DNA of 57,202 nt from an uncultured SAR86 cluster bacterium (GCA_902514765.1 CABXSA010000001.1:77180-134381), one strand, 5' to 3'; counted from the stretch's first letter, positions 33,389-42,917 are shown. Notes: generated from the sequence alone by a model not told the origin. Numbers and translations are program-made.

Positions 33389-34177
33389 ATGAATATTATT
33401 AAAAGATTTATCCTATTTAAGGCATTAAGGTCTTTTGCTAAAAAAAACTCTATAGATGGTCTGCCTATAACAGGAGTATTAAATGATCATATTTCTCTTA
33501 AAATATTAATTGATGGATGGTTTGAAAAAAGAGAGCTATTTGCGCTGGAGAATTTTTTTAAAATAAATAACTTTCCTACAAAATTATGCATAGATATAGG
33601 GGCTAATATAGGAAATCACTCTCTATTTTTTTCAAAATTTTTTGACAAAGTAATTTCTTTTGAACCTCTTTTAAAAACTTATAAAATCTTGGAAATTAAC
33701 TCTTTGCTTGTCGATAACTTGGAAATTCATAATTTTGGAATATCAGATTCAGATAAACAAATGCCGGCTTTAGTAAGTGAAGGAAACTTAGGAGCAACTA
33801 AATTAGTTGATTTTAAAGATGATTTTAATAGTACATTGAATTTGAAAAAGCTTGATGCCTTTTTAGAAGAGAAAAAAATAAAAGAAGTTTCATACATAAA
33901 ATATGATATCGAAGGACACGAAATATTTGCTCTTAGAGGGTCTGAACAAGTAATAAAGAATTCATCTCCATTAATTTCCCTTGAATTAGAGATGACAAAA
34001 CACTATGAAAATTGCCTTGAAGCAATAAATTTTCTAGAAGAATGTGGCTACAAATCTGCATATATTTTAAAAAATTCTTTTTCAGGCGGGCTTCCTTCAA
34101 ATTTTAAAAAATTATCTATAGATGATTTCCTGAAAATAAAAAAAAGAAGACATAAAATGGTACTTTTTAGTAAGTAA
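33389..34177 (+). CDS. FkbM family methyltransferase
   Basis: 262 residues. Motif I is CIDIGANIGNHSLFFSKFF, followed by ISFEPLLKTYKILEINS; the C-terminal part has SYIKYDIEGHEIFALRGSEQVI, the second FkbM landmark. Such enzymes O-methylate sugars, glycolipids or small molecules. The gene is more AT-rich and lysine-rich than its neighbours and is preceded by 86 nt without a clear promoter or ribosome-binding site. Target unknown. Confidence 0.9.
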   Translation: MNIIKRFILFKALRSFAKKNSIDGLPITGVLNDHISLKILIDGWFEKRELFALENFFKINNFPTKLCIDIGANIGNHSLFFSKFFDKVISFEPLLKTYKILEINSLLVDNLEIHNFGISDSDKQMPALVSEGNLGATKLVDFKDDFNSTLNLKKLDAFLEEKKIKEVSYIKYDIEGHEIFALRGSEQVIKNSSPLISLELEMTKHYENCLEAINFLEECGYKSAYILKNSFSGGLPSNFKKLSIDDFLKIKKRRHKMVLFSK

Positions 34178-34183
34178 AAATTC

Positions 34184-34810
34184 ATGACAAATTCCTATAA
34201 AATCTGGCTTCCAATCACTTTCATTTATCTAATTTTTTTTCTTTGGTATACAAATTTATCTGGCCCTCTAACGGATCAAGAAATTGAAACTTACAAAAAA
34301 ATCTTCGAAGAAAGTAATTCAGCTAGGAGAGATTCTGGGCAATGGGAAAAGGCATTTAAGTTCATGAGCGAGGATGATGGCAAAGACTTTTATATGGTGA
34401 ATTTTCTCGATAGGAACGAATCACCGCGAACCATGGAAGCTACTGGAGAAGGAGCAACTTCATTAGATCTGCAGATGCACTATATGGAATACATGTGGCC
34501 ACAACAGTTTAAAAGAGCCTCACATCCCATATTCTTTGCTTTTGTTTTAAATCCTGCTCTAGATATCGTTTCCGCCCAAGGGATGGAGGACTGGGACATC
34601 GTTGCAATATTTAGATATAGAAGCAGAAGAGATTTGTTTGAAATTGGTCTGAATCCTGTTTTTGATCAAAGGCATGAATACAAAGTTGAGGCATTAGATA
34701 AGACGATAGCCATCCCTGTAGAAACTCCTTTCATTGCTGATTTAAGATTTGCCTTGTTTGTCTTTTTATTATTAGTTGGCCTAATTATTGAAAGAATCAG
34801 AGGAAAATAA
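34184..34810 (+). CDS. Protein with DUF1330-like domain between two membrane spans
   Basis: 208 residues. An N-terminal span (residues about 8-25) and a C-terminal span (about 183-203) flank a soluble region. That region contains FYMVNFLDRNESP near residue 70 and WDIVAIFRYRSRRDLFEIGLNPVF near 145, two strand-helix pieces like those of DUF1330/ferredoxin-like dimeric barrels. This could be a membrane-tethered monooxygenase-type or sensor domain. No catalytic residue is evident. Confidence 0.65.
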   Translation: MTNSYKIWLPITFIYLIFFLWYTNLSGPLTDQEIETYKKIFEESNSARRDSGQWEKAFKFMSEDDGKDFYMVNFLDRNESPRTMEATGEGATSLDLQMHYMEYMWPQQFKRASHPIFFAFVLNPALDIVSAQGMEDWDIVAIFRYRSRRDLFEIGLNPVFDQRHEYKVEALDKTIAIPVETPFIADLRFALFVFLLLVGLIIERIRGK

Positions 34811-34852
34811 AATTCTTATGAGCTTTTTTTCAAAGTTATTAAAAATTAAAAA

Positions 34853-35914
34853 ATGACGAATAGAATAAAAGCAGCTTGGGAAGGAAGGATTTCAGGTTGT
34901 TTGCTTGGTAAACCCATAGAAATTTTATCAATGAGGGAAGGAAAAGACTCATTAGAAAAATACCTCAAAGAAGCAAAGTCTTTCCCATTGAGAGATTATA
35001 TAAATCATATCGAGCATCCTTTGATAAAAGGCTTATCAATTAATTGTTGTAAGGGAAAAATTAATAGAGCTGAACAAGATGATGATATCACTTACACAGT
35101 TTTAGCTTTAATGATGCTCGAAGAACATGGCATAAAACTTGATACAGATGACATCGCAAGGACATGGATTAATAAGCTACCAGCTGGCGCCACTTTTACG
35201 GCAGAAAGAGAGGCATACATCAAGTTATTAGAAAATATGAACTTTGATTATCAGTGGGGTGGGGCAAGAAAATTTGATATCGACGCTCTCAGCGACAATG
35301 AGTTTAACGATTGGATTGGAGCACAAATAAGAATTGATATGTATGGTTGGGTCCTGCCAGGCAATCCTGCAATAGCTGCAGATTTAGCCAGGAAAGATGC
35401 GCGCCTATCTCATAGAGGATGTGCAGTTGAATGTTCTGCATATATTGCTGCTCTTGCAGCTTTGATACCAGTTAATGAAAAGAGAATGGATGCAGTTGAA
35501 GAAGCTCTAAAATATATAGACAAGACTTCAGATGCCTATGAAGCAGTGGAAATAGGGAAAAAAAATATCGGCAAACCTTGCAACAAAATCATAGATAAAT
35601 ATAAAGATCTTTCCCCAGTTCACAGTCTTAATAATTTAGCCATTGTTGTTTGGGCTTTTTTAAGTTTTCAAGATTCTTTTGATGAAGCAGTAGGCGAAGC
35701 AGTTACAGCGGGATGGGATACTGATTGCAATGGAGCAACTGTTGGTGGATTGTTTGGTCTTGCTAATGGTGAGATTCCTTCAAAGTGGACCGATCCTTGG
35801 AGTGGAAAAGTAAACACTACCATTTCCGGTATAGGGGAATTAAGTTTAGAAAACCTCATTCATAGAACAGAGAACCTCCGAGAAAATATAAGTTTGCAAT
35901 TAAAAAAATCATAA
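34853..35914 (+). CDS. ADP-ribosylglycohydrolase family protein
   Basis: 353 residues of the DraG/ARH fold. The N-terminus AAWEGRISGCLLGKPIE is the substrate-side loop. The di-metal site is formed by AEQDDDITYTVLAL (first Asp cluster) and GWDTDCNGATVGGLFGL (second Asp pair), both intact. Family members hydrolyse ADP-ribosyl or ribosyl N-glycosidic bonds. The ribokinase-like gene follows after 2 nt, which suggests that released ribose or a ribosyl product is phosphorylated next. Confidence 0.92.
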   Translation: MTNRIKAAWEGRISGCLLGKPIEILSMREGKDSLEKYLKEAKSFPLRDYINHIEHPLIKGLSINCCKGKINRAEQDDDITYTVLALMMLEEHGIKLDTDDIARTWINKLPAGATFTAEREAYIKLLENMNFDYQWGGARKFDIDALSDNEFNDWIGAQIRIDMYGWVLPGNPAIAADLARKDARLSHRGCAVECSAYIAALAALIPVNEKRMDAVEEALKYIDKTSDAYEAVEIGKKNIGKPCNKIIDKYKDLSPVHSLNNLAIVVWAFLSFQDSFDEAVGEAVTAGWDTDCNGATVGGLFGLANGEIPSKWTDPWSGKVNTTISGIGELSLENLIHRTENLRENISLQLKKS

Positions 35915-35916
35915 AA

Positions 35917-36822
35917 ATGTCTGACTTTATTGTTTTTGGCGGCATTAATATGGATCTTTTTGCATATCTTCCTAGATCTCCTGAAGAAGGTGAAACAATT
36001 GAAGCAAACTCAATAGAATTCTCTTTGGGAGGAAAAGGTGCCAATCAAGCAGTAGCTTTGGCGAGATTAGGCGCAAAAGTGAATTTCGTCGGAACCGTTG
36101 GCAAAGATTTATTTGGCCAGGATCTAGAGTCTTTGATCGAAAGAGAAAAAGTAAATATAAAGAACCTGAGCAGGAAGAAAGGGCAATCTGGCGTTGCATT
36201 GATTAATGTATTAAAAGATGGCAGAAATGAAGTTGTGGCTTTTCCAGGCATAAATAAGAATTCCAAAAGTAAACAAGTAAGCAACAAGGAACTAGAAGCT
36301 TGCTCAATTGTAATTGGTACTATGGAGCTGCAAGAAGTTGAGACTTCAGATTTATTCAAGCGCGCGAAAAAAAACAATTGTTTAACAATACTCAATTTAG
36401 CTCCATATAAAGAACCATCAAAATTATTATTGGAGCAAACAGATATTTTAGTAGTTAACGAGACTGAATTTTTAGGACTTCTTAACAAAGTATCCCACAC
36501 AGTTGATATAGATTTCATTGATAAAAATATTTCCTCTTTAAATATTCCCTCGCATGTAAATGTTGTTATTACTTTGGGAGATTTAGGAGTAATTGCATAT
36601 GCAAAAGGAAAAAGAAAATATTACAAATCAAAAAAAGTTGAAGCTATTGATACAGTAGGTGCAGGAGATTGTTTCGTAGGCGCCTTAGGATTTTCTCTTT
36701 CTGAAAATCCAGATATATTTTCTGCCGTTAAATTTGCGAATTGTGCAGCATCATTATCAGTGACCAAAAAAGGTGCTGCTAAATCAATGCCATCCTACGA
36801 TGAGGTTGTAAATAAACTTTAA
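35917..36822 (+). CDS. PfkB-family carbohydrate kinase, ribokinase-like
   Basis: 301 residues. Substrate-binding loop GGINMDLFAYLPR with the GGKGANQAVALARLGAKV signature 1, and the ATP/anion-hole signature DTVGAGDCFVGALG with the catalytic Asp (GAGD). NLAPY and VVNETE are also typical of ribokinase. It probably phosphorylates ribose or a nucleoside made by the adjacent hydrolase. No ribose transporter is nearby, so the substrate is likely generated inside the cell. The symbol rbsK is withheld because the substrate is unproven. Confidence 0.92.
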   Translation: MSDFIVFGGINMDLFAYLPRSPEEGETIEANSIEFSLGGKGANQAVALARLGAKVNFVGTVGKDLFGQDLESLIEREKVNIKNLSRKKGQSGVALINVLKDGRNEVVAFPGINKNSKSKQVSNKELEACSIVIGTMELQEVETSDLFKRAKKNNCLTILNLAPYKEPSKLLLEQTDILVVNETEFLGLLNKVSHTVDIDFIDKNISSLNIPSHVNVVITLGDLGVIAYAKGKRKYYKSKKVEAIDTVGAGDCFVGALGFSLSENPDIFSAVKFANCAASLSVTKKGAAKSMPSYDEVVNKL

Positions 36823-36842
36823 ATTTTTTAATCTATATTTAA

Positions 36843-37709
36843 ATGAAGAATTTGAATTTTGAAAATTTTGAAAAATTAGATTTGCCTTTCAAAGTTAATC
36901 GATTGTCCCCAAATATTGGAGCAGAGCTTCTGGAAATTGATCTAAGAGAAAATTTTAATAAGGAAACTTATGAATTGATTTACCAAGCTCTACTCATTCA
37001 TAAAGTAATTTTTTTCCGCAATCAGAATCTCAGTACTGAAGATCATTTGAGGTTCGCAAAAAAATTTGGTGAACTGGAAGTTCATCCATTTGCGCCGCAC
37101 AAAGAAGGATACCCAGAGGTTCTAAGCATAACTCACAACGAAAAGAGTAAAGGTAGAGAAAACACTTGGCACTCTGATGTTACTTGGAGAGAAGAACCTT
37201 CCCTAGGATCTATTCTACGCATGATCGAAGGCCCTCAAGTTGGTGGCGATACCTTATTTTCTGACATGTGCATGGCTTATGATGGGCTTTCTGAGGGAGT
37301 GAAGAAAAAGTTAGAAGGAGCAATTGCTGTTCATGATTTTGCTGGTTTCAGACAAAGATTGATCAAACAAGGTAAAAGTGATGCAGAAATAGAAGCTTTT
37401 AATCAAAAGTACCCAAGCCCTGAACATCCTGTGATTCGTACTCACCCGGATACAAAACAAAAAGTTATATACGTAAACAAAGCTTTTACACAATATATAA
37501 AAGACTGGGACACTACAGAATCTTCCATTATGCTAGATTTTTTATATGCTCAAGCGGCAATACCAGAGTATCAGTGTCGATTTATCTGGGAAAAGGATTC
37601 GATTGCCTTTTGGGATAATAGAGCGTGCCAACACTATGCTGTATCAGATTATTGGCCGCAAGTAAGAAAAGTTGAAAGGGTTACAGTCGTAGGCGACAGA
37701 CCTTACTAA
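36843..37709 (+). CDS. TauD/TfdA-family 2-oxoglutarate dioxygenase
   Basis: 288 residues. Iron ligands: His110-x-Asp112 (ENTWHSDVTW) and His264 (CQHYAVSDYW); Arg279 (VERVTVVGDRP) binds 2-oxoglutarate. IGAELLEIDL and KVIFFRNQ near the N-terminus are standard. The family attacks taurine, alkyl sulfates, aryloxyacetates or other small acids. It opens a plus-strand run of oxidative genes. No sulfonate transporter is adjacent, so the symbol tauD is not justified. Confidence 0.93.
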   Translation: MKNLNFENFEKLDLPFKVNRLSPNIGAELLEIDLRENFNKETYELIYQALLIHKVIFFRNQNLSTEDHLRFAKKFGELEVHPFAPHKEGYPEVLSITHNEKSKGRENTWHSDVTWREEPSLGSILRMIEGPQVGGDTLFSDMCMAYDGLSEGVKKKLEGAIAVHDFAGFRQRLIKQGKSDAEIEAFNQKYPSPEHPVIRTHPDTKQKVIYVNKAFTQYIKDWDTTESSIMLDFLYAQAAIPEYQCRFIWEKDSIAFWDNRACQHYAVSDYWPQVRKVERVTVVGDRPY

Positions 37710-37737
37710 AAATTAAAAATAAATTACAGGGGAAATT

Positions 37738-38127
37738 ATGTTTAGTCACATTATGGTTGGAGCAAATGATATTGAGGAATCTAAAACTTTTTACGACAAC
37801 GTTTTAGAAGTTTTAGGTGCAAAACCAGGACTAATGGTTCCAAATCTTACTGGTCAAACTCGTTACTTTTATTTCTTAGAAGGAATGACTTTCTGTATTT
37901 CAGAGCCTATTGACGGGGAGCCGGCTTCTGCGGGAAACGGCTCAACTATTGGATTCAATATAGAAGATGAGACTCAGGGCGATAAATGGCACGCTGCTGG
38001 ACTAAAATCTGGTGGAATTTCCATTGAAGATGCGCCCGGTGTTAGAGAATTTGAAGGCATGAAAATGTACTTAGCCTATTTGAGAGATCCCTCTGGCAAT
38101 AAGCTTTGTGCAATTAAACAACTATAG
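37738..38127 (+). CDS. VOC superfamily (glyoxalase-like) protein
   Basis: 129 residues with two beta-alpha-beta-beta-beta modules: FSHIMVGANDIEESKTFYDNVLEVLGAKPG at the start, and MYLAYLRDPSGNKLCAIKQL at the end, with a potential metal His in the first strand and the D-P-x-G-N turn of the family. A GGGGAAATT ribosome-binding site precedes the ATG. VOC proteins include lyases, dioxygenases and resistance proteins; the substrate is not inferable. Confidence 0.88.
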   Translation: MFSHIMVGANDIEESKTFYDNVLEVLGAKPGLMVPNLTGQTRYFYFLEGMTFCISEPIDGEPASAGNGSTIGFNIEDETQGDKWHAAGLKSGGISIEDAPGVREFEGMKMYLAYLRDPSGNKLCAIKQL

Positions 38128-38132
38128 AATTT

Positions 38133-39371
38133 ATGGATTATGTTCCTTTTGCAGTTCCGTTTTTCTTATTAGCTATTTTAATAGAGCTTTCTTATGGGTG
38201 GCTTAAAAATAAAAATACTTATCGAGCTAATGATGCATTTTCTAGTATGTTTATGGGAGCTCTTCGGTCTACTAGTTCGGCATTGAAGATAGGTTTAGGA
38301 GGAGCAGTTTTCTTTTTTGTGGAAACACATTTCTCATTGCCAAGATGGGATTCAAGTTCAATTCTTACTTGGATCGTTGCCTTCATTACATATGACTTCT
38401 TTTATTATTGGTTTCATAGAATTAGTCACGAAAGACAAATTTTTTGGGCATCGCATGTGGCTCATCACCAAAGCGAGGATTACAATTTGTCTACGGCATT
38501 AAGACAGACTGGTACAGGTTTCTTTTTGACCTGGGTATTTTATATTCCGCTTTTCATTATCGGCGTGCCTTCTTATGTTTTTGTTTCGGTAGCTTCCATT
38601 AATTTGATTTATCAATTTTGGGTTCACACAGAACACGTTCCTAAATTAGGATGGTTTGAGTTATTTTTCGTTTCTCCCTCTAATCACAGAGTTCATCATG
38701 CTCAAAATGAGGAATACATAGATAAGAATTATGGCGGGGTGTTTATTATTTGGGATAGATTGTTCGGAACTTTCAAGGAGGAAGAAGATAATGTATCTCC
38801 TGTCTATGGCATCAGAGGTCCTTTAAAAACTTTTAATCCTGTTTGGGCAAATCTTCATATTTATGTGAAGATGCTGAGAGAAATATTTTATACAAAAAAC
38901 CTTAAAGACAAGCTGTATGTCTTGGTTGCACCAACTAGGTGGATTCCAACCGATTCTGGTCATTTATCTACAAAAACTGATTTTGATGTGCACAATTTTG
39001 AAAAATACAATCCTAATTCCTCTTTTGCGTCCAAAACTTATGCTTTTTTTCAACTGATATTCGTGTCTCTTATCAGCACAGTCTTTATTGAATTGGGCGA
39101 AATGAACCTACAGCAAGGTATTGTTGTTGCTATTGCAATAGTTTCAACAGCATATTGTGTTTCTTTGTGGCTGGATAGTAAAAACGCTTTGCTGGCAGAC
39201 GCTTTTAGGATGATTTTTTTAATAGGAATTTTCCTAACTTCTTTTTTCCTTCCTGAAGCGAACAAATACATTCTTCCTTTGGCAGGATACTTGTCTATAA
39301 ATCTATTATTTCTATTTTTCTTACATAATTCTTTTCGAAAAAACAATCTTTTGACACGACAAATGTCATAA
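38133..39371 (+). CDS. Alkylglycerol-monooxygenase-like membrane hydroxylase
   Basis: 412 residues, eight or nine spans. The His clusters are HRISH, HVAHHQSEDYNLSTALRQ and HTEHV...PSNHRVHHAQ; the SEDYNLSTALRQ block and the additional C-terminal spans (residues about 300-400) match the animal AGMO/TMEM195 group rather than short sterol desaturases. AGMO cleaves ether lipids using tetrahydrobiopterin. Whether the bacterial homologue does so is unknown. It sits 5 nt after the VOC gene and 37 nt before the Baeyer-Villiger-type gene. Confidence 0.88.
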   Translation: MDYVPFAVPFFLLAILIELSYGWLKNKNTYRANDAFSSMFMGALRSTSSALKIGLGGAVFFFVETHFSLPRWDSSSILTWIVAFITYDFFYYWFHRISHERQIFWASHVAHHQSEDYNLSTALRQTGTGFFLTWVFYIPLFIIGVPSYVFVSVASINLIYQFWVHTEHVPKLGWFELFFVSPSNHRVHHAQNEEYIDKNYGGVFIIWDRLFGTFKEEEDNVSPVYGIRGPLKTFNPVWANLHIYVKMLREIFYTKNLKDKLYVLVAPTRWIPTDSGHLSTKTDFDVHNFEKYNPNSSFASKTYAFFQLIFVSLISTVFIELGEMNLQQGIVVAIAIVSTAYCVSLWLDSKNALLADAFRMIFLIGIFLTSFFLPEANKYILPLAGYLSINLLFLFFLHNSFRKNNLLTRQMS

Positions 39372-39408
39372 GTTATATTTTTTTTTATATTTATTAAGGT
39401 AATTCAAT

Positions 39409-41316
39409 ATGGCAGCAAATATAGAAAAATTCGATTTTGATCCGGAAAAACTTCGTCAAAAGTATAGAGAGGAAAGAGATAAACGTCTTCGTTCTGACGG
39501 CAATGATCAATATAATGAAGTTAAAGGAGATTTCTCGTATTTTGTAGAAGATCCATATGTTGAAGAAAAAACAGAAAGAGCATCTTTAAAACTTCATACT
39601 GAAATCGCAATTATCGGCGGAGGTTTTGGCGGAATGCTGGCTGCTGCAAGAATAAGAGAAGCAGGATTTGATGATTTTAAAATAATTGAAAAAGGGGGAG
39701 ACTTCGGAGGGACTTGGTATTGGAATAGATATCCTGGAGCTTCATGTGACATTGAATCTTATATTTATTTTCCTTTGCTTGAAGAAACTGGATTTATCCC
39801 TAAAAGAAAATACACCAATGCTCCTGAGACGCTAGAGTACTGTGGAGTTATTGCTGAAAAATTTAATCTTTATGAAAACTCTATTTTGCAAACAGAGGTT
39901 ACAGAAACAAAGTGGTCGGATGATTCTGGATTATGGACAGTTAAAACCAACAAAGGAGATGAAATAACTGCAAATTTTGTTGTTCATTCAAATGGACCTT
40001 TGAACAGACCAAAGCTGCCTGCAATAGATGGAATCAACGATTACAAAGGACATACTTTTCATACAAGTCGTTGGGACTACCAATACACCGGAGGATCTTC
40101 TCACGGAGACCTTAAAAATCTTTCCGACAAAAAAGTAGCCATTATTGGTACAGGAGCAACTGCAGTGCAGTGTATTCCGCATTTGGGAGCATCTACAAAA
40201 GAGCTTTATGTTTTTCAAAGAACTCCTTCGTCGATAGACGTAAGAGCAAACAGAGAAACCGATGAAGCTTGGTTTAATTCTATGAAGCCTGGGTGGCATG
40301 AAAAAAGAAGAGCTAACTTTGAAGGATTTCTTGGAGGAGAATTCAGCGGCGAAGATTTAGTAAACGATGGATGGACTGAAATTTTCAGAACCATATTGTC
40401 AGCATTTAGGGCATCAGGACCATCTAAACTCAGAATGGCTTTGTGGGCATTACTTGCGCCATTCAATAAAGATTTTTATAAAAAAGGCCTCAAGCCGTAT
40501 ATGGCCGATAAATTCATGAACTTTGTTGGAAAAGAAAATATTTCGAATAAAGTTGAAATGGTAGATTTTGCAAAAATGGAGCAAATCAGAGCTAGGGCTG
40601 AAGAGATTGTAAAAGATCCAAACGTAGCAGAATCTTTAAAGCCCTATTACCGACAATTTTGTAAACGCCCTTGTTTCCACGATGAATACTTAGATACTTA
40701 CAATCGTGAAAATGTGACTTTGGTTGATACTCAAGGTAAGGGCCTAGATAAAATCACTGAAAAGGGCATTTTCTTTGACGGCAAAGAATATGAAGTTGAT
40801 TGCATTATATTTGCTACAGGCTTTGAGGTGGGGACAGACTATACCAGAAGAAGTGGTTATGAAATTTATGGCAGAAATGGTCTTTCAATAATGGATAAAT
40901 GGAAAGATGGTCTTGCTACTATGCATGGCATGCATAGTCGCGGGTTTCCAAATAGCTTTTTCTTTGGTCCTCAACAAGCTGGCTTCACAGCAAACTATAC
41001 TCATTCTCTAGATGAACAGAGTATCCACCTTGCATATATTTTAAAATCTATGAGAGAACAGAATATTTCTCTAGTTGAGGCTTCGAAAGAAGGTGAGGAA
41101 AATTGGGTAAAAACCATCATAGATAACTCAAGAGACATGTTGAGTTTTCAAGAAAGCTGCACCCCTGGATATTACAATAACGAAGGGAAGCCCATGCAGG
41201 CTCCACAGAATAATCCTTACGGAGGAGGAGCTCTGAATTTTTTCAAACTTATGAAAAAATGGCGCGATAAAGGAGATCTTAAAGGCCTTGAGCTAAGTAG
41301 CAATAACTATAATTAA
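39409..41316 (+). CDS. Flavin-containing Baeyer-Villiger-type monooxygenase
   Basis: 635 residues. FAD-binding GGGFGG at residues 70-75, then DFGGTWYWNRYPGASCD, the hallmark of class B monooxygenases. The Baeyer-Villiger fingerprint appears as YKGHTFHTSRWD, followed by the NADPH-binding GTGATAVQ. The long N-terminal extension is shared with steroid and large-ring ketone monooxygenases. Such enzymes insert oxygen next to a ketone, giving esters or lactones. A downstream alpha/beta hydrolase (42918) could open the product. Confidence 0.92.
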   Translation: MAANIEKFDFDPEKLRQKYREERDKRLRSDGNDQYNEVKGDFSYFVEDPYVEEKTERASLKLHTEIAIIGGGFGGMLAAARIREAGFDDFKIIEKGGDFGGTWYWNRYPGASCDIESYIYFPLLEETGFIPKRKYTNAPETLEYCGVIAEKFNLYENSILQTEVTETKWSDDSGLWTVKTNKGDEITANFVVHSNGPLNRPKLPAIDGINDYKGHTFHTSRWDYQYTGGSSHGDLKNLSDKKVAIIGTGATAVQCIPHLGASTKELYVFQRTPSSIDVRANRETDEAWFNSMKPGWHEKRRANFEGFLGGEFSGEDLVNDGWTEIFRTILSAFRASGPSKLRMALWALLAPFNKDFYKKGLKPYMADKFMNFVGKENISNKVEMVDFAKMEQIRARAEEIVKDPNVAESLKPYYRQFCKRPCFHDEYLDTYNRENVTLVDTQGKGLDKITEKGIFFDGKEYEVDCIIFATGFEVGTDYTRRSGYEIYGRNGLSIMDKWKDGLATMHGMHSRGFPNSFFFGPQQAGFTANYTHSLDEQSIHLAYILKSMREQNISLVEASKEGEENWVKTIIDNSRDMLSFQESCTPGYYNNEGKPMQAPQNNPYGGGALNFFKLMKKWRDKGDLKGLELSSNNYN

Positions 41317-41322
41317 TTTTAA

Positions 41323-41736
41323 ATGATAAGTTTATTTTTTGCAGGAGCGCTTGGCTTCTTTGCAATAATCTTGTCTTTACTTACTGTCAGACAAAGACTC
41401 AAAACTCAAATTAGCCTGGGCACTGGAGATAGCGAAGAATTGCTTTCTGCTCAAAGAGCGCATGGAAATTTTATTGAATATGCTCTTATTTTTTTGGCTT
41501 TATCATTTGCCCTTGAAATCATCGGACAGATACCTGATTTAGCAATTGTAATTCTAGGAGATGTATTTCTTTTAGCTAGAATTTCTCATGCTTACACTCT
41601 AATTGGAGGAGGAAATATAATTTTTAGACAGATGGGAATTTTATTTTCTTGGATAGTAATATTAATTCAGGCTTTTTGGGCAATGATTATTTCAGGCCAA
41701 TGGCTGATTTCTAATAATTTTGGCTTAAATATTTAA
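41323..41736 (+). CDS. MAPEG family membrane protein
   Basis: 137 residues, four spans. The signature QRAHGNFIEYALIFLALSFALEI and VFLLARISHAYTLIGGGN are diagnostic of membrane-associated proteins in eicosanoid and glutathione metabolism. Such trimeric proteins often conjugate or reduce lipid hydroperoxides with glutathione. It follows the monooxygenase by 6 nt, suggesting detoxification of lipophilic products made nearby. Confidence 0.9.
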   Translation: MISLFFAGALGFFAIILSLLTVRQRLKTQISLGTGDSEELLSAQRAHGNFIEYALIFLALSFALEIIGQIPDLAIVILGDVFLLARISHAYTLIGGGNIIFRQMGILFSWIVILIQAFWAMIISGQWLISNNFGLNI

Positions 41737-41744
41737 CTACAAAG

Positions 41745-42344
41745 ATGAGTTCTACCGATCTTTTTGAATTAACCCTTGCCTTAAAGATAGTTCTTTGGGT
41801 TGAAGCAATAGTTTATTTAGGCTTAGGCATCTTTGAAATTTTTGATGACTTCTTTAGAAAACTGCCTTCTTGGACAAACCTCAACGGAAAATTAAACGCA
41901 TATTTATTTATGGAAGACAAAATGCAACATAAATTTCATGCCATTGTTTGTTTTTTCCTTGGTTTCATTGCCTTAAACGGCATCATAGAGGGAGCAGTCA
42001 CTAGATTTGAAATTGAACTCCTATTTATCGGCCTGGCACTAATAATGATGCTTTTGTGGATGATAATGCCTCCTGGAAAAATGGGAATAGTTATGTTTTT
42101 AACTAAGCCTGAGACATATCTTTCAATTTCAATGTTTTTATTATTTTCCGATTTGATTAGGGTTGAAATTTTTATCATTTGTATTTTATTTAACATTTGG
42201 GGAATGGCGGTTTTTATCTTTAATACGAGAAAACTTGTTATTCCCTATACTTATAAAAGATTTCGTGGCGATGTAATCGAAGTTGGCATTTCAGAAAATA
42301 AAATCAAAGCTTGGGATAAGATGTCAGGATATAAAGAAAATTAA
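41745..42344 (+). CDS. Multi-span membrane protein, unrecognised
   Basis: 199 residues with about five spans: WVEAIVYLGLGIFEIF, HAIVCFFLGFIALNGI, IELLFIGLALIMMLLWMIM, ETYLSISMFLLFSD and IFIICILFNIWGMAVFIF. The conserved-looking polar parts are LFMEDKMQHKFHA and the C-terminal TRKLVIPYTYKRFRGDVIEV. It fits into the oxidative operon by spacing (8 nt after the MAPEG gene, 6 nt before the nitroreductase). No family known to me. Confidence 0.7.
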   Translation: MSSTDLFELTLALKIVLWVEAIVYLGLGIFEIFDDFFRKLPSWTNLNGKLNAYLFMEDKMQHKFHAIVCFFLGFIALNGIIEGAVTRFEIELLFIGLALIMMLLWMIMPPGKMGIVMFLTKPETYLSISMFLLFSDLIRVEIFIICILFNIWGMAVFIFNTRKLVIPYTYKRFRGDVIEVGISENKIKAWDKMSGYKEN

Positions 42345-42350
42345 GTAACA

Positions 42351-42911
42351 ATGAATGAAGCACTAAATAATATTCTCAATAGAAATTCTCCAAGAGAATT
42401 GTCTGAACCCTATCCTTCTGAAAAAGAAATGGAACTAATTTACCAGGCAGCTCTTAGGGCACCCGATCATGCTTGGCAAAGACCTTCAAGATTTATTCAA
42501 GTAACAGGCAAGGGTCTAGAAAAACTTTCCTCTGCTTTTGTAGACTATGCCAAAGAAAATGTTGATGGCCTTAACGAAGAAACTTTAAGTAAATACAAAG
42601 AAGCTCCTTTCCGCGCACCGATGATTATCATTTTAATCTCTGAAATTAAAATTCATCCAAAAGTTCCTGAAATTGAGCAAATGCTGTCTACCGCTGCTGC
42701 CACAGAAAATATCTTACTTGCTCTTAACGCGCTTAACTATGCTGGTATGTGGCGAACAGGAGTATTTGCTCTTAATGAAAAAATTTCAAAATATCTTGAT
42801 TTAAATGAAAATCAAAAAGTGATTGGTTATCTTTACGTTGGCACCGCTACTGGGAAACAAAAAAAAATACCAAAGATGAATACATCCGATTTTGTCACCG
42901 AGTGGATCTAA
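42351..42911 (+). CDS. YdjA-like nitroreductase family flavoprotein
   Basis: 186 residues. The FMN-binding start NRNSPRELSEPYPSEKEMELIYQAALRAPDHAWQRPSRFI is close to that of the small YdjA group, and NALNYAGMWRTGVFA is the second flavin contact. Probably an FMN, NAD(P)H-dependent reductase of nitro compounds, quinones or enones. Position inside the oxidative run suggests a reductive step on a pathway intermediate or redox homeostasis. Confidence 0.9.
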   Translation: MNEALNNILNRNSPRELSEPYPSEKEMELIYQAALRAPDHAWQRPSRFIQVTGKGLEKLSSAFVDYAKENVDGLNEETLSKYKEAPFRAPMIIILISEIKIHPKVPEIEQMLSTAAATENILLALNALNYAGMWRTGVFALNEKISKYLDLNENQKVIGYLYVGTATGKQKKIPKMNTSDFVTEWI

Positions 42912-42917
42912 ATTTAA

